This document shows, one piece after another, positions 1 to 6,710 of a stretch of DNA of 23,782 bases. Below the pieces are notes generated by a model. It had not been told where the DNA came from and searched no databases. It saw only the letters and a list, made by a program, of their open reading frames with translations. A program made the position numbers and the translations under genes. Positions within the stretch are counted from its first letter, which is position 1, and every line of letters starts with the position of its first letter. Origin of the DNA: Clostridia bacterium (GTDB lineage Bacteria > Bacillota_A > Clostridia > Christensenellales > Aristaeellaceae); the NCBI GenBank assembly GCA_017464225.1, contig JAFUDW010000057.1, positions 1 to 23,782 of the forward strand, in the 5' to 3' direction.

Positions 1-29
1 ACGGAGGCGCATGTCAAGTTGAAGCGTAT

Positions 30-55
30 TTTAGGCAATACCCCTTTTGCCTAAA
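30..55. repeat. Small inverted repeat / hairpin
   Basis: A 9-bp perfect stem (TTTAGGCAA at 30-38, TTGCCTAAA at 47-55) flanks an 8-nt loop. There is no clear T-run, so it may be a weak terminator, a protein-binding dyad or the remnant of an element end. No gene is recognisable in positions 1-125; the only start-like site (ATG at 11 behind GGAGG) reaches a stop after three codons. Confidence 0.4.
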
Positions 56-125
56 CTAGCATAAACGTATCGTTTGCACATCAGGAACACAGAAGTAGCT
101 GAACGAAAGATGAAAAGTTCAGCGC

Positions 126-169
126 ATAAGAAAAGCCCTGTTTACCCGGGTAAACGGGGTTTTTCTTAT
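126..169. terminator. Bidirectional intrinsic terminator
   Basis: Positions 126-147 pair completely with 148-169 (22 pairs, two of them G-U type), forming a palindrome centred on ACCCGGGT. The arms carry A-runs on one side and T-runs on the other, so either strand gives a GC-rich stem followed by U residues. It probably ends a gene lying left of the window and insulates it from the accessory stretch on the right. Confidence 0.75.
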
Positions 170-251
170 CCTTGAAAAAGTATTTGATAGCGGTAGAAGC
201 TCCTGGATTTTTCAGAATCTGGGCAGCTTCATTTTTTATTGCTAAGCCAAA

Positions 252-288
252 AGTTTACGTGAGTTGACAAGAGTTTACGCGAGTTGAC
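252..288. repeat. Tandem 17-bp repeat, possible transposon end
   Basis: Two copies of AGTTTACGYGAGTTGAC lie at 252-268 and 272-288 with one mismatch and a 20-bp period. On the minus strand each reads GTCAACTCRCGTAAACT. Tandem repeats of this size just inside an end are typical of IS21-like elements, but no transposase gene is present, so this would be only a relic. Confidence 0.35.
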
Positions 289-299
289 GTCGTTCCCCG

Positions 300-509
300 C
301 TCCTCTATGACCCCTTAGGATACGCTAGAGGAGGACTCAATAACGGCCCACTCGGTGTCTTTGGGAACTTGGGTGAACGTGGTTATTTAAGAACGATGTC
401 ATCAAGCACGCCCTATCAAGGATACGCCGCTTATCTTGCGTTCAATAATGGTGATATCCGCAGTTCCAATGATGCGAAGGGCATGGGCTTTTCTGTCGAT
501 GCTCCGTCT
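300..509 (+). pseudogene. C-terminal fragment of a C-type-lectin/FISUMP-like protein (cassette 1)
   Basis: The frame reads out of the first repeat with no start codon belonging to it and stays open through an RGG motif, an SSSTPY segment, AYLAFNNG and a terminal GFSV. This pattern (RGG, then SST-x-Y, then AYxLxF, then GFSV) resembles the C-terminal part of Fibrobacter-paralogous (FISUMP) or C-type-lectin-like modules, whose last strand reads GFSVR or GFR. The N-terminal part of any such protein is missing, and the frame runs on into cassette 2 in the wrong frame. I call it a gene fragment or silent cassette; the family assignment is by motif memory only. Confidence 0.45.
311..334 (+). repeat. 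Cassette-boundary repeat, copy 1
   Basis: This is the first of three copies of a 24-bp sequence that starts CCCCTT and ends AGAGGAGG. It differs from the other two at three positions. In the frame open downstream it encodes P-L-G-Y-A-R-G-G. Confidence 0.7.
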
Positions 510-723
510 TCTCTCTGCCCCCTTGGAATACGCCAGAGGAGGTACGATATGGGGACATTACGACGCTGCTGTGCGATTAAGGGGTGTAACAGTGATATTC
601 CGCACTTCGGTTTCTCGTGATAGTGGAAGCGCATTCCGTTTTCTTGCTGATTCTAACGAGATACTATCGGGAGATAATAATTCTGACCTAAAATCCGTGG
701 CTACGTCTGTTAAGCTGCAATAA
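510..723 (+). pseudogene. C-terminal fragment of a lectin-fold-like protein (cassette 2)
   Basis: After the repeat the frame encodes PLEYARGG, about 30 variable residues and GSAFRFLADS, then reaches TAA at 721-723. The RGG near the start and an FR-rich last strand (SAFRFLA) match the layout of cassettes 1 and 3, although the intervening sequence is unrelated. There is no convincing own start codon or ribosome site: the ATG at 502 lies upstream of the repeat without a GGAGG. It is best read as the 3' end of a gene separated from its body. Confidence 0.4.
519..542 (+). repeat. Cassette-boundary repeat, copy 2
   Basis: This copy is identical to copy 3 over the 24-bp core. Including the left flank, 32 bp at 512-543 match 745-776 with one mismatch. 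It encodes P-L-E-Y-A-R-G-G in the frame open downstream, which is a different global frame from cassette 1. Confidence 0.75.
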
Positions 724-741
724 GCATTGTCAAACCCCCGC

Positions 742-903
742 ATTTCTCTGTCCCCTTGGAATACGCCAGAGGAGGTCATTTTACCGATGTTTTTGCCGAA
801 GGCTATTTCCATTTTGGAGCGGAAGGAGCTTATTATTCTTCAAGTGCATATCTTGCCTCAAGCGCTAGAAACGCTGGGTTCAGAATCACTTTTCTTACGT
901 CTT
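742..903 (+). pseudogene. C-terminal fragment of a lectin-fold-like protein (cassette 3)
   Basis: The frame from the third repeat encodes PLEYARGG, then a segment containing GYFHFG, AYYSSSAYL and NAGFRITFLTS. The RGG ... SSSAY ... GFR pattern is that of C-type-lectin/SUMF1-like C-terminal domains. The similarity to cassettes 1 and 2 stops near 900, exactly where the oppositely oriented acetyltransferase gene ends at 904. That suggests the accessory block was inserted against, or recombined with, the 3' end of that gene. Confidence 0.42.
752..775 (+). repeat. Cassette-boundary repeat, copy 3
   Basis: This is the third copy of the 24-bp core, 233 bp after copy 2 (copies 1 and 2 are 208 bp apart). 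It again encodes P-L-E-Y-A-R-G-G in the downstream open frame. Confidence 0.75.
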
Positions 904-1428
904 TTATTCGCAATGTGATTCATCCGGTGAAAGCGATTTTTCAGCGACAAGGATCGTTCCGTCGTCCTGTTGAACTTCCCGGATCACATGGAAGCCGTTC
1001 TTTTTCCAGAAATGCGTGGACTGCGGGTTTCCTTGATCGATTCCCAAAAGAACGCTTTTCATGCCGGACGCTTTTATGTAATGACAGGCTTCCCGAATGA
1101 TGCCGGAGCCGATCTGTTTTCCCTGAAGCTGCTTGTTCATCATAAAGAAGCCGATAAACGCCGATTGAGCGTCCGGATATCCCGCAATGAGATCCATCAC
1201 AGCCACCAGGGTCTCACCGTCATAAAACCCAACATAGAATTTGGCCTCTGACGAGGTATTGGGCGGCGTTATGTGAAGATCGTTCAGGATCAGCGCTTTG
1301 GAGGGCTGCTTGCCGCAGTATTGATAGTATTGCGTGTTCTCCAAACAGAGGGCAAGGATGCTGTCCGCGTCGGAATCCTTCATCCGCCGAACCCGATATC
1401 GGGCGCTGAGCTTTGAAATATCAAACAT
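904..1428 (-). CDS. GNAT-family N-acetyltransferase
   Basis: This 174-residue protein probably transfers an acetyl group from acetyl-CoA to an amine; the substrate is unknown. It has the GNAT layout: an N-terminal RVRRMKDSDADSILAL strand and helix, central beta strands, the acetyl-CoA pyrophosphate loop QGKQIGSG, and a final Asn-x-x-x-x-x-FW-x-x-x-GF segment (NPQSTHFWKKNGF). The ATG at 1428 is chosen because GGAGG lies 7 nt upstream; an upstream in-frame ATG would extend it without a ribosome site. The start overlaps the preceding short ORF by 8 nt, implying translational coupling. The last residues (SPDESHCE) abut the accessory repeat block and may be a junction-derived tail. Confidence 0.85.
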   Translation of the reverse strand: MFDISKLSARYRVRRMKDSDADSILALCLENTQYYQYCGKQPSKALILNDLHITPPNTSSEAKFYVGFYDGETLVAVMDLIAGYPDAQSAFIGFFMMNKQLQGKQIGSGIIREACHYIKASGMKSVLLGIDQGNPQSTHFWKKNGFHVIREVQQDDGTILVAEKSLSPDESHCE

Positions 1429-1552
1429 GATTCGCCTCCGTGCGATTTGCGATTTCCTTTCCGGGCTTTTTCCTTTTCCACGCATAGACGCCGATGCCTG
1501 TAAACAGCGCGCTGCAGGGACCCATGATCAAAAACCAAATGATATTTTCCAT
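1421..1552 (-). CDS. Truncated small membrane protein (43 aa)
   Basis: This short ORF reads MENIIWFLIMGPCSALFTGI and then GVYAWKRKKPG. It has one hydrophobic N-terminal helix followed by a basic stretch and is preceded by AAAGGAG about 10 nt upstream of ATG. The N-terminus strongly resembles a widespread uncharacterised Firmicutes membrane protein of roughly 100 residues that continues MWFWSG after the KKP. Here the similarity ends at KKP and a 14-residue unrelated tail runs into a stop inside the next gene. It is probably a broken relic, possibly still translated and coupling the acetyltransferase to its promoter. Confidence 0.6.
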   Translation of the reverse strand: MENIIWFLIMGPCSALFTGIGVYAWKRKKPGKEIANRTEANHV

Positions 1553-1592
1553 GGATCTTTTTCTCCTTTGCGGTATTCCGCGATGGGAGCTG

Positions 1593-2063
1593 TTATTGTT
1601 GCAGGTTCCATTTCATCGGGCGGTATTTGGAAACGTCGTCCATAAAACCGGCTGAACGGTATACGGAGTATCCTGCGTCGGTAGCCTTTAGCTCCAGAGC
1701 GCACAGGTTCATACGCTTCGCTTCGCATAGGAGCTCGTTGATCAGAAGGCGGGCATAGCCCTTGCGGCGATAGGGGGGACAGGTGTAAACGTTTAATACC
1801 GTTCCGGTCATTCCGTTTAAAAAGGCAGGGCTCATGGGTTTTTCTACCACAAGAAGGAACGCGCATGAAACAATGCGCGATTCCTCCCGAACGATATAGC
1901 AAAATAAGTCCTTTTCCATATGCCGCTCAAAGTACGCCGGGAGATTTTGCAGAATCATCTCAGCGTCTTGATCGTCTATATGACCGCGATCCTCCAGTAA
2001 ATATGCCATCCTCAATTGCACAAGCGTATCGATATCCGATCTCAGCGCTTTTTCAACCTTCAT
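1593..2063 (-). CDS. GNAT-family N-acetyltransferase
   Basis: This 156-residue protein has the full GNAT fold signature: LRSDIDTLVQLRMAYL at the N-terminus, a central strand SCAFLLVVEKP, the strand-4 segment GTVLNVYTCPPYRRKGYA carrying the R-x-x-G-x-A acetyl-CoA loop, and the closing YSVYRSAGF element. The ATG at 2063 has AGGAGA 8 nt upstream. It is the first gene of a three-ORF minus-strand operon with the truncated membrane ORF (40-bp gap) and the second acetyltransferase. The two acetyltransferases differ clearly in sequence and are not a recent duplication. The substrate is unknown. Confidence 0.88.
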   Translation of the reverse strand: MKVEKALRSDIDTLVQLRMAYLLEDRGHIDDQDAEMILQNLPAYFERHMEKDLFCYIVREESRIVSCAFLLVVEKPMSPAFLNGMTGTVLNVYTCPPYRRKGYARLLINELLCEAKRMNLCALELKATDAGYSVYRSAGFMDDVSKYRPMKWNLQQ

Positions 2064-2098
2064 ATGAGCAGTCTCCTGTTCCGTGATTCAATGGATTC

Positions 2099-2127
2099 AT
2101 TATAACACAGGCGGCAGACCGCATCAA
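2099..2127 (-). promoter_or_regulatory. Sigma-A promoter of the acetyltransferase operon
   Basis: The minus strand carries TTGATG (2122-2127), a 17-bp spacer and a perfect TATAAT (2099-2104), 35 nt before the start codon. Confidence 0.75.
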
Positions 2128-2160
2128 TCGGTACCCTTCAAACGGGGTCTTTTCAGTTGT

Positions 2161-2937
2161 TTACCGTACCTGGAAGCTTGCCTCGGCGGCCCGCATGCCG
2201 TCCAGATAACAGGTCACGGTGTACTCGCCCTGGGGAACCAGGCCCAGCGCGTCGCGCAGAAGGGTGAAAAATTCGCTGCCGATGAAGGGCCACTGCACCT
2301 GCATTTGCGGTGTTTTCATCGTCCGGTAAACCACGTTGCCCAGATTGTAAACGCAGGCGAAACCGCCCGGCGCGCGGAATACTAAAATGGTTTGGTATTC
2401 ACGATCCAGGGCCAGCTCGGGATAGGACAAGGTGACGCGCAGACCGCAGTCGGTATCGTCCAGCGTCCGGGATATTTCTTCGGCTTCAAAGCGAACGCTG
2501 TGGGAGATGTCCCGGTCGGATGAGCTGTCCGCGGGACGCCTGCAGGGAAGCAGCGCCAATCCCAGCCGGTCAGCCGTCAGCTTGCCATCCGCGAACGGCG
2601 GGGGCGCGGGCAATGAAATCAGCGCTTCGCCGCTGTCGCCCAGGCTGTTGATCACGGTGATAATATAGTCTGCGCCAGGAGCCAGAAAACGCAGGGTGCA
2701 GGTTTGATTTTCAATGTTTTCTTCCATGTACTCCGTTTGCGGATCCAGCGTTTCCGTGGCGTACCGGTACAGCACCGTATAGGGCGCGGCTTCGGCGCTG
2801 TCCTGCCAATAAACGGTGACCAGGCCGCGGGAGGACACGATATCGGTTGATATGCGGATGCCGTTCACCGCCTCTTCGGCGGCCGCGCATCCCCAGAGCA
2901 GCGCTATCCAGAGAATGATGGTACACGCTTTTTTCAT
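2161..2937 (-). CDS. Exported fibronectin-III-like protein
   Basis: This 258-residue protein is of unknown function. The start at 2937 is set by AGAGGTGAG just upstream. Residues 1-20 form a signal peptide: MKK, then a hydrophobic stretch, then CAAA before EE. Cys17 sits in an imperfect lipobox (LLWGC), so lipid anchoring is possible but less likely than cleavage after AAA. Residues about 30-110 look like a fibronectin-III-type beta sandwich (GLVTVYWQDS, YTVLYRYA, TCTLRFLAPGADYIITVI). The second half (about 140-258) has alternating beta segments ending in GEYTVTCYLDG and may be another sandwich. No catalytic motif was seen. It stands alone, convergent with nothing and divergent from serC. Confidence 0.75.
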   Translation of the reverse strand: MKKACTIILWIALLWGCAAAEEAVNGIRISTDIVSSRGLVTVYWQDSAEAAPYTVLYRYATETLDPQTEYMEENIENQTCTLRFLAPGADYIITVINSLGDSGEALISLPAPPPFADGKLTADRLGLALLPCRRPADSSSDRDISHSVRFEAEEISRTLDDTDCGLRVTLSYPELALDREYQTILVFRAPGGFACVYNLGNVVYRTMKTPQMQVQWPFIGSEFFTLLRDALGLVPQGEYTVTCYLDGMRAAEASFQVR

Positions 2938-2967
2938 GATCTCACCTCTTTTGCGATTGATGTATTC

Positions 2968-2996
2968 AGCATAGAACCGCGCCGCCAAGCGGTCAA
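2968..2996 (-). promoter_or_regulatory. Promoter of the exported protein gene
   Basis: The minus strand has TTGACC (2991-2996), a 17-bp spacer and TATGCT (2968-2973), about 30 nt before the ATG. Confidence 0.65.
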
Positions 2997-3122
2997 ACCT
3001 CAATTGCTGGATGGGCTGGATATCTAAGGAAATAAAGCGGCCTGTTTAACGGTTTTTCCCAGGGGAAAATATGGCAGCTTTAGGGCAAAGCCGCGGATTT
3101 CTGCTTTTTTCGTGTTTATTGC

Positions 3123-3151
3123 TTGCCAAGCGCGGCGGAATTTCGTATTAT
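3123..3151 (+). promoter_or_regulatory. Promoter of serC-serA
   Basis: TTGCCA (3123-3128), a 17-bp spacer and TATTAT (3146-3151) lie 34 nt before the serC start. No operator or riboswitch is evident. Confidence 0.6.
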
Positions 3152-3185
3152 AAATAATAATCATTTTCCCGCAGGAGGAGAAGGG

Positions 3186-4268
3186 ATGGAACGGGTTTAC
3201 AATTTCGCCGCCGGCCCTGCGGTCATGCCCGAGGAGGCGCTGCGCCGGGCGGCGGACGAAATGCTGAACTATCGCGGCAGCGACATGTCGGTGATGGAAA
3301 TGAGCCATCGTTCCGCTGCCTATCAGGATATTTTTGACCGCACGGCGGAGCTGCTGCGCCAGCTCCTGGATATCCCGCAGGATTATGCCGTGCTGCTGCT
3401 CCAGGGCGGCGCTACGGGGCAGTTTGCCGCCGTTCCCATGAACCTGCTGAGCGCTTCGGCGGATTATATTGACAGCGGCCATTTTGCGCATTCGGCCATG
3501 GCGGAGGCGCAAAAATACGGCAGCGTGCGCTGCGCCGCATCCACCCGGGAGCAGGGCTATTGCAGGGTGCCTGCCCAGAGCGAACTGCGGCTTGACCCTG
3601 CCGCTGATTATCTGTATTATTGCGCAAACAACACCATTTACGGCACCGCCTTTTCTTACATTCCGGAAACCGACGCGCCCATCGTGGCCGATATGTCCTC
3701 CAATATCCTGTCTGCGCCTGTTGATGTGCGCCGTTTCGGCGTGATTTTCGCGGGCGCGCAGAAGAATATCGGCCCTGCCGGCCTCACCGTGGTGATCGCG
3801 CGGCGCAGCCTGCTGGGCCGTGCCCGGGAGATAACGCCCGCCGTGTTCAACTGGCAGGTGATGGATGAAAAGGGAAGCATGCTCAATACGCCGCCCACCT
3901 ACGCCATCTATATGGCGGGCCTGTGCCTGGAATGGCTGCTGGATCAGGGCGGTGTGGCGGCCATCCATGCGCGCAATCGGCGCAAAGCCGATCTGCTGTA
4001 CGCTTACCTGGATCAGAGCCGCCTGTTCCGTGGAAAGGCCGACCGGGACAGCCGCTCGCTGATGAACGTGACCTTTACCACAGATGACCCGGCTTTGGAC
4101 AGCGCCTTTGCCAGGGAAGCCTCGGAGAAGGGGCTCTGCTCCCTCAAGGGCCATCGCGTGGCGGGCGGTATGCGCGCCAGCATCTACAACGCTATGCCCG
4201 AGGAGGGCGTCCGCCGGCTGATCGATTTTATGGCTGATTTTGAGAAAAAAGCATTGAAGCAACGCTGA
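3186..4268 (+). CDS. serC: Phosphoserine aminotransferase
   Basis: This cytosolic PLP enzyme converts 3-phosphohydroxypyruvate and glutamate to 3-phosphoserine and 2-oxoglutarate, the second step of serine synthesis. The 360 residues match the family length. Diagnostic segments are the N-terminal YNFAAGPAVMP, MEMSHRS, LLLQGGATGQF, the strand YCANNTIYGT, ADMSSNILS, the PLP-lysine segment AGAQKNIGPAG (Lys at about 193) and the C-terminal GGMRASIYNAMP. The ATG at 3186 follows AGGAGGAGAAGGG; the frame is open upstream but without a ribosome site. serA follows after 14 bp, so the two form an operon. Confidence 0.96.
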   Translation: MERVYNFAAGPAVMPEEALRRAADEMLNYRGSDMSVMEMSHRSAAYQDIFDRTAELLRQLLDIPQDYAVLLLQGGATGQFAAVPMNLLSASADYIDSGHFAHSAMAEAQKYGSVRCAASTREQGYCRVPAQSELRLDPAADYLYYCANNTIYGTAFSYIPETDAPIVADMSSNILSAPVDVRRFGVIFAGAQKNIGPAGLTVVIARRSLLGRAREITPAVFNWQVMDEKGSMLNTPPTYAIYMAGLCLEWLLDQGGVAAIHARNRRKADLLYAYLDQSRLFRGKADRDSRSLMNVTFTTDDPALDSAFAREASEKGLCSLKGHRVAGGMRASIYNAMPEEGVRRLIDFMADFEKKALKQR

Positions 4269-4282
4269 GGAGGGGAAAGCCT

Positions 4283-5452
4283 GTGTACATCATTCAAACC
4301 TATAATAAAGTGGCCGAGGAAGGCCTCAAGGATTTTAACCATGATATGTATTCCATCGTGGAGGAGACAAACCGCCCGGACGCTATTTTGGTGCACTCCA
4401 CGCCGCTGCATAATATCCCCCTGGGGCCCGAGCTCAAAGCCATCTGCCGCATCGGCGCGGGCACCAATACCATTCCCGTGGAAAAATGCACCGAGAAGGG
4501 CATCGTTGTATTCAATACGCCGGGCGGCAACGCCAACGCCGTCAAAGAGCTGACGCTGGCAGCCATCATATTGTGCATGCGCAACGTGCTCAGCGCCAAT
4601 GAATGGGTGCGCACGCTGAAGGATGGCGAAAGCGATCCCGGCCGCGCCGTGGAAGCGGGAAAAGAGGTGTACCGCGGCCCTGAGATCATGGGCAAAACCA
4701 TCGGCATCATCGGCGTTGGCGCCATTGGCTCCCGGGTGGCCCGGGCTTGCTATGATCTGGGCATGCACGTGGTGGGCTATGATCCCTATTTGGGCCACGC
4801 TCGGCTGAACGAGCTCAAGCATTACGTCCGGTTCGTGCAGGATGTGAACGAGCTTTACCAGGCTTCGGACATCGTTTCCGTGCATATCCCGCTGACCGAC
4901 GCCAACCGTGGTTTTGTATCCCGCCAGGCCATCGACGCCATGAAGGACGGCGTCTACCTGATCAATTATGCCCGCGGGCCGGTCATTGACAATGAAGCCG
5001 TTTGCGACGCCATTGATTCGGGCAAGATTCGCGGCTTTGCCACAGATTTCCCCACGGCGCGTGAGCTGGGCTACAGGCAGGCGCTGTGCACGCCCCATTT
5101 GGGCGCGGGCACGCCCGAGGCTGACGAAAACTGCTCCGTGATGGCGGCGCGGCAGATCTGCGATTATCTGGAAAACGGCAATATCACCCATTCGGTCAAT
5201 TTCCCGGACGTGGCTTTCGCCCGTGCGGAGGGCGACCGGCTGACCATCATGCATTATAACCGCGTGGGCATGCTGGGCAAGATCACGGAAGCGGTGGCCG
5301 CAGCCGGCCTGAATATAGAAAACCTGGTCAATAAAGCCCGGGGAGATATGGCTTATACGCTGCTGGATTTCAACGAGAAGGTGCCCCAGCAGATCGCGGA
5401 CGCGCTGGCCGCCATGGAAAACGTGATCCGCGTGCGCCTGATCCGCGCATAA
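4283..5452 (+). CDS. serA: D-3-phosphoglycerate dehydrogenase (ACT domain)
   Basis: This enzyme oxidises 3-phosphoglycerate with NAD+ in the first step of serine synthesis. It is a compact 389-residue form. The substrate-binding and Rossmann domains carry GVGAIG (about 144-149), the catalytic Arg in NYARGPVID (about 231) and the catalytic His in TPHLGAG (about 272). A C-terminal ACT domain (about 318-389, RLTIMHYNRVGMLGKITEAV) probably gives serine feedback. The usual D-V-F-x-x-E-P segment with the catalytic Glu is replaced by TDFPTAREL, a variant I believe is common in clostridial and Bacteroides forms. The start is GTG behind GAGGAGGGG. No serB follows, so the phosphatase must be elsewhere. 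Confidence 0.94.
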   Translation: MYIIQTYNKVAEEGLKDFNHDMYSIVEETNRPDAILVHSTPLHNIPLGPELKAICRIGAGTNTIPVEKCTEKGIVVFNTPGGNANAVKELTLAAIILCMRNVLSANEWVRTLKDGESDPGRAVEAGKEVYRGPEIMGKTIGIIGVGAIGSRVARACYDLGMHVVGYDPYLGHARLNELKHYVRFVQDVNELYQASDIVSVHIPLTDANRGFVSRQAIDAMKDGVYLINYARGPVIDNEAVCDAIDSGKIRGFATDFPTARELGYRQALCTPHLGAGTPEADENCSVMAARQICDYLENGNITHSVNFPDVAFARAEGDRLTIMHYNRVGMLGKITEAVAAAGLNIENLVNKARGDMAYTLLDFNEKVPQQIADALAAMENVIRVRLIRA

Positions 5453-5502
5453 AGAAAACGGTATCCCCAAAAAGATCGATAAAGAAATATTTTCAAGGCT
5501 TA

Positions 5503-5531
5503 CGGTGTGATTTCGATCACATCGTTTTTTT
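5503..5531 (+). terminator. Terminator of serC-serA
   Basis: The stem CGGTGTGAT / ATCACATCG closes a TTCG tetraloop (5512-5515) and is followed by seven T residues. It is a textbook intrinsic terminator. Confidence 0.9.
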
Positions 5532-5586
5532 ATCAAAAACACATTGCCGGAGCCAATGCGACTTAACGGAAGCATGGATTATGCTC

Positions 5587-5615
5587 TTGACATATTCAAC
5601 AAATGGAATTAATAT
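5587..5615 (+). promoter_or_regulatory. Promoter of the padR operon
   Basis: A perfect TTGACA (5587-5592), a 17-bp spacer and TAATAT (5610-5615). It is overlapped by the operator-like dyad at 5591-5634. Confidence 0.75.
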
Positions 5616-5634
5616 ATTCCAAGAATGGAATATG
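5591..5634. promoter_or_regulatory. Nested dyad, likely PadR operator
   Basis: Two inverted repeats share one centre (5612.5): CATATTC (5591-5597) with GAATATG (5628-5634), and GGAAT (5605-5609) with ATTCC (5616-5620). An additional GGAAT half-site lies at 5627-5631. The dyad covers the -10 element, so binding would block transcription. Autorepression by the PadR protein encoded next is the natural explanation. Confidence 0.6.
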
Positions 5635-5646
5635 GGAGGGATGCAT

Positions 5647-6225
5647 TTGCTAAAGCACGGGATCCTTGGCCTGATCAATAACGGCGATAAAACAGGCTAT
5701 GAAGTGATGACGGTGTTCAGGGATTCCCTGAATCATTTCTGGACGGCGCAGACCAGCCAGATCTATCGGGAGTTGCAGACCATGGAAAAGGCGGGATGGA
5801 TCAGACAGACCCGCGTCGCTCAAAACGGCAAGCCGGATAAGAACGTGTTTTCCATCACGCCGGACGGTCATGAGGAGCTGCTGCGGTGGCTTCGGGAGCA
5901 GAATCTGCCCGCGGGCAATAAAAACCCATTTTTGATGAAGACCTTCTTTATGGGGGAATTGCCGGTGGAAGAGAACATCGCCTTTTTCCGAGCGTTTCAG
6001 AACGCTTCCGTTTTTCCCGACGAGGGAAAACAGGTGTCCGCTAATGCCGATATGTACCGGCAGGCGGTCAATCACCCAGAAAAAGCGATCTATTGGAAGC
6101 TCACTATTGAGTTTGGACGCATGTATGAAAAAATGCAGCGGGAATGGTGTCAATATTGTATTCAGGCGCTGGAGGGACTGCAGCGCATGAAGGACGGCTT
6201 AGAACAGGAGGGGAAAGGAACATGA
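5647..6225 (+). CDS. PadR-family transcriptional regulator
   Basis: This is a winged-helix DNA-binding repressor of the PadR family, 192 residues if started at TTG 5647. That start puts GGAGGG 6 nt upstream and gives the typical N-terminus LLKHGILGLI; the ATG at 5641 would sit directly on the ribosome site. The N-terminal domain (about 1-95) includes the recognition region TGYEVMTVFRDSLNHFW, TSQIYRELQTMEKAGWI and the wing NGKPDKNVFSITPDGHEELLRWL. A C-terminal helical dimerisation domain follows (about 100-190, YWKLTIEFGRMYEKMQREWC), as in PadR subfamily-1 proteins. The stop overlaps the next start (ATGA), so it is translated with the flavodoxin-like genes it probably controls. The inducer is unknown. 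Confidence 0.9.
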   Translation: MLKHGILGLINNGDKTGYEVMTVFRDSLNHFWTAQTSQIYRELQTMEKAGWIRQTRVAQNGKPDKNVFSITPDGHEELLRWLREQNLPAGNKNPFLMKTFFMGELPVEENIAFFRAFQNASVFPDEGKQVSANADMYRQAVNHPEKAIYWKLTIEFGRMYEKMQREWCQYCIQALEGLQRMKDGLEQEGKGT

Positions 6226-6710
6226 AGGTGATCTTGCACGATCTGGACAGCCGATATGATGAGCTGATCGCGTCCAGATGCAATTTTGCGGTGGCGGCGG
6301 ATGGAAAATACGCTCCCTGCCAGGGATGCTTCGGCTGCTGGACAAAGCATCCGGCGGAGTGCTTTATGAAGGACAAATTGCAGCAGATCTGCCGTCTGAT
6401 CGGGCAGGCGGACGAAGTGGAGATCGTTACAAAGAACCTGTATGGCGGATACAGCGCGCAGATCAAAAACGCCCTGGACCGTTCCATCGGAACGTCCACG
6501 CCCTTCAGTACCTACCGCGGAAAGCAAATGCATCACACCCTTCGCTATGGAAAACGCGATCTTTGGAAGGTCGTCGTCTACGGCGATATCACAGCGGAAG
6601 AAAAGGAAACCTTCCGCTATCTGGCCCAGCGCAACGCTGTCAATGAAGGCTGCGAGCGATCCGAGGTCGTATTTATTGATCATCTTTCGGAACTGGAGGA
6701 GAGGCTATGA
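6222..6710 (+). CDS. Flavodoxin-like NAD(P)H/FMN reductase family protein
   Basis: This 162-residue cytosolic protein resembles NADPH-dependent FMN reductases and flavodoxin-fold proteins. It has an MKVILHDLD first strand, a cysteine-rich segment PCQGCFGCWTKHPAEC (Cys33, 36, 39, 47) at the position where this family has a substrate or metal loop, and YGGYSAQIKNALDR, the family motif just before the third helix. The usual GSPR-type phosphate loop at the N-terminus is altered (LHDLDSRYDE), so FMN binding should not be assumed. ATG 6222 has AGGAGGGGAAAGG upstream and overlaps the padR stop. The next gene starts on its stop codon (ATGA), indicating a tight functional pair. Confidence 0.8.
   Translation: MKVILHDLDSRYDELIASRCNFAVAADGKYAPCQGCFGCWTKHPAECFMKDKLQQICRLIGQADEVEIVTKNLYGGYSAQIKNALDRSIGTSTPFSTYRGKQMHHTLRYGKRDLWKVVVYGDITAEEKETFRYLAQRNAVNEGCERSEVVFIDHLSELEERL

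Noticed and set aside
311..775. A CRISPR array
   Set aside because: Only three repeats with spacings over 200 bp and coding-like content between them; no cas genes.
300..905. A diversity-generating retroelement
   Set aside because: The fragments look like C-type-lectin variable regions, but no reverse transcriptase, template repeat or accessory gene is present in the window, and the repeats are at the head of each fragment and not the tail.
2938..3003. A 22-residue N-terminal extension of the exported protein
   Set aside because: It would bury the signal peptide and run through the promoter. The internal ATG at 2937 has AGAGGTGAG upstream and begins a classical signal sequence.
5581..5646. 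An upstream start for the PadR protein (20 extra residues from ATG 5581, or ATG 5641)
   Set aside because: ATG 5581 would lie upstream of the promoter elements and dyad. ATG 5641 is directly adjacent to GGAGGG, whereas TTG 5647 has normal spacing and gives the family's usual N-terminus.
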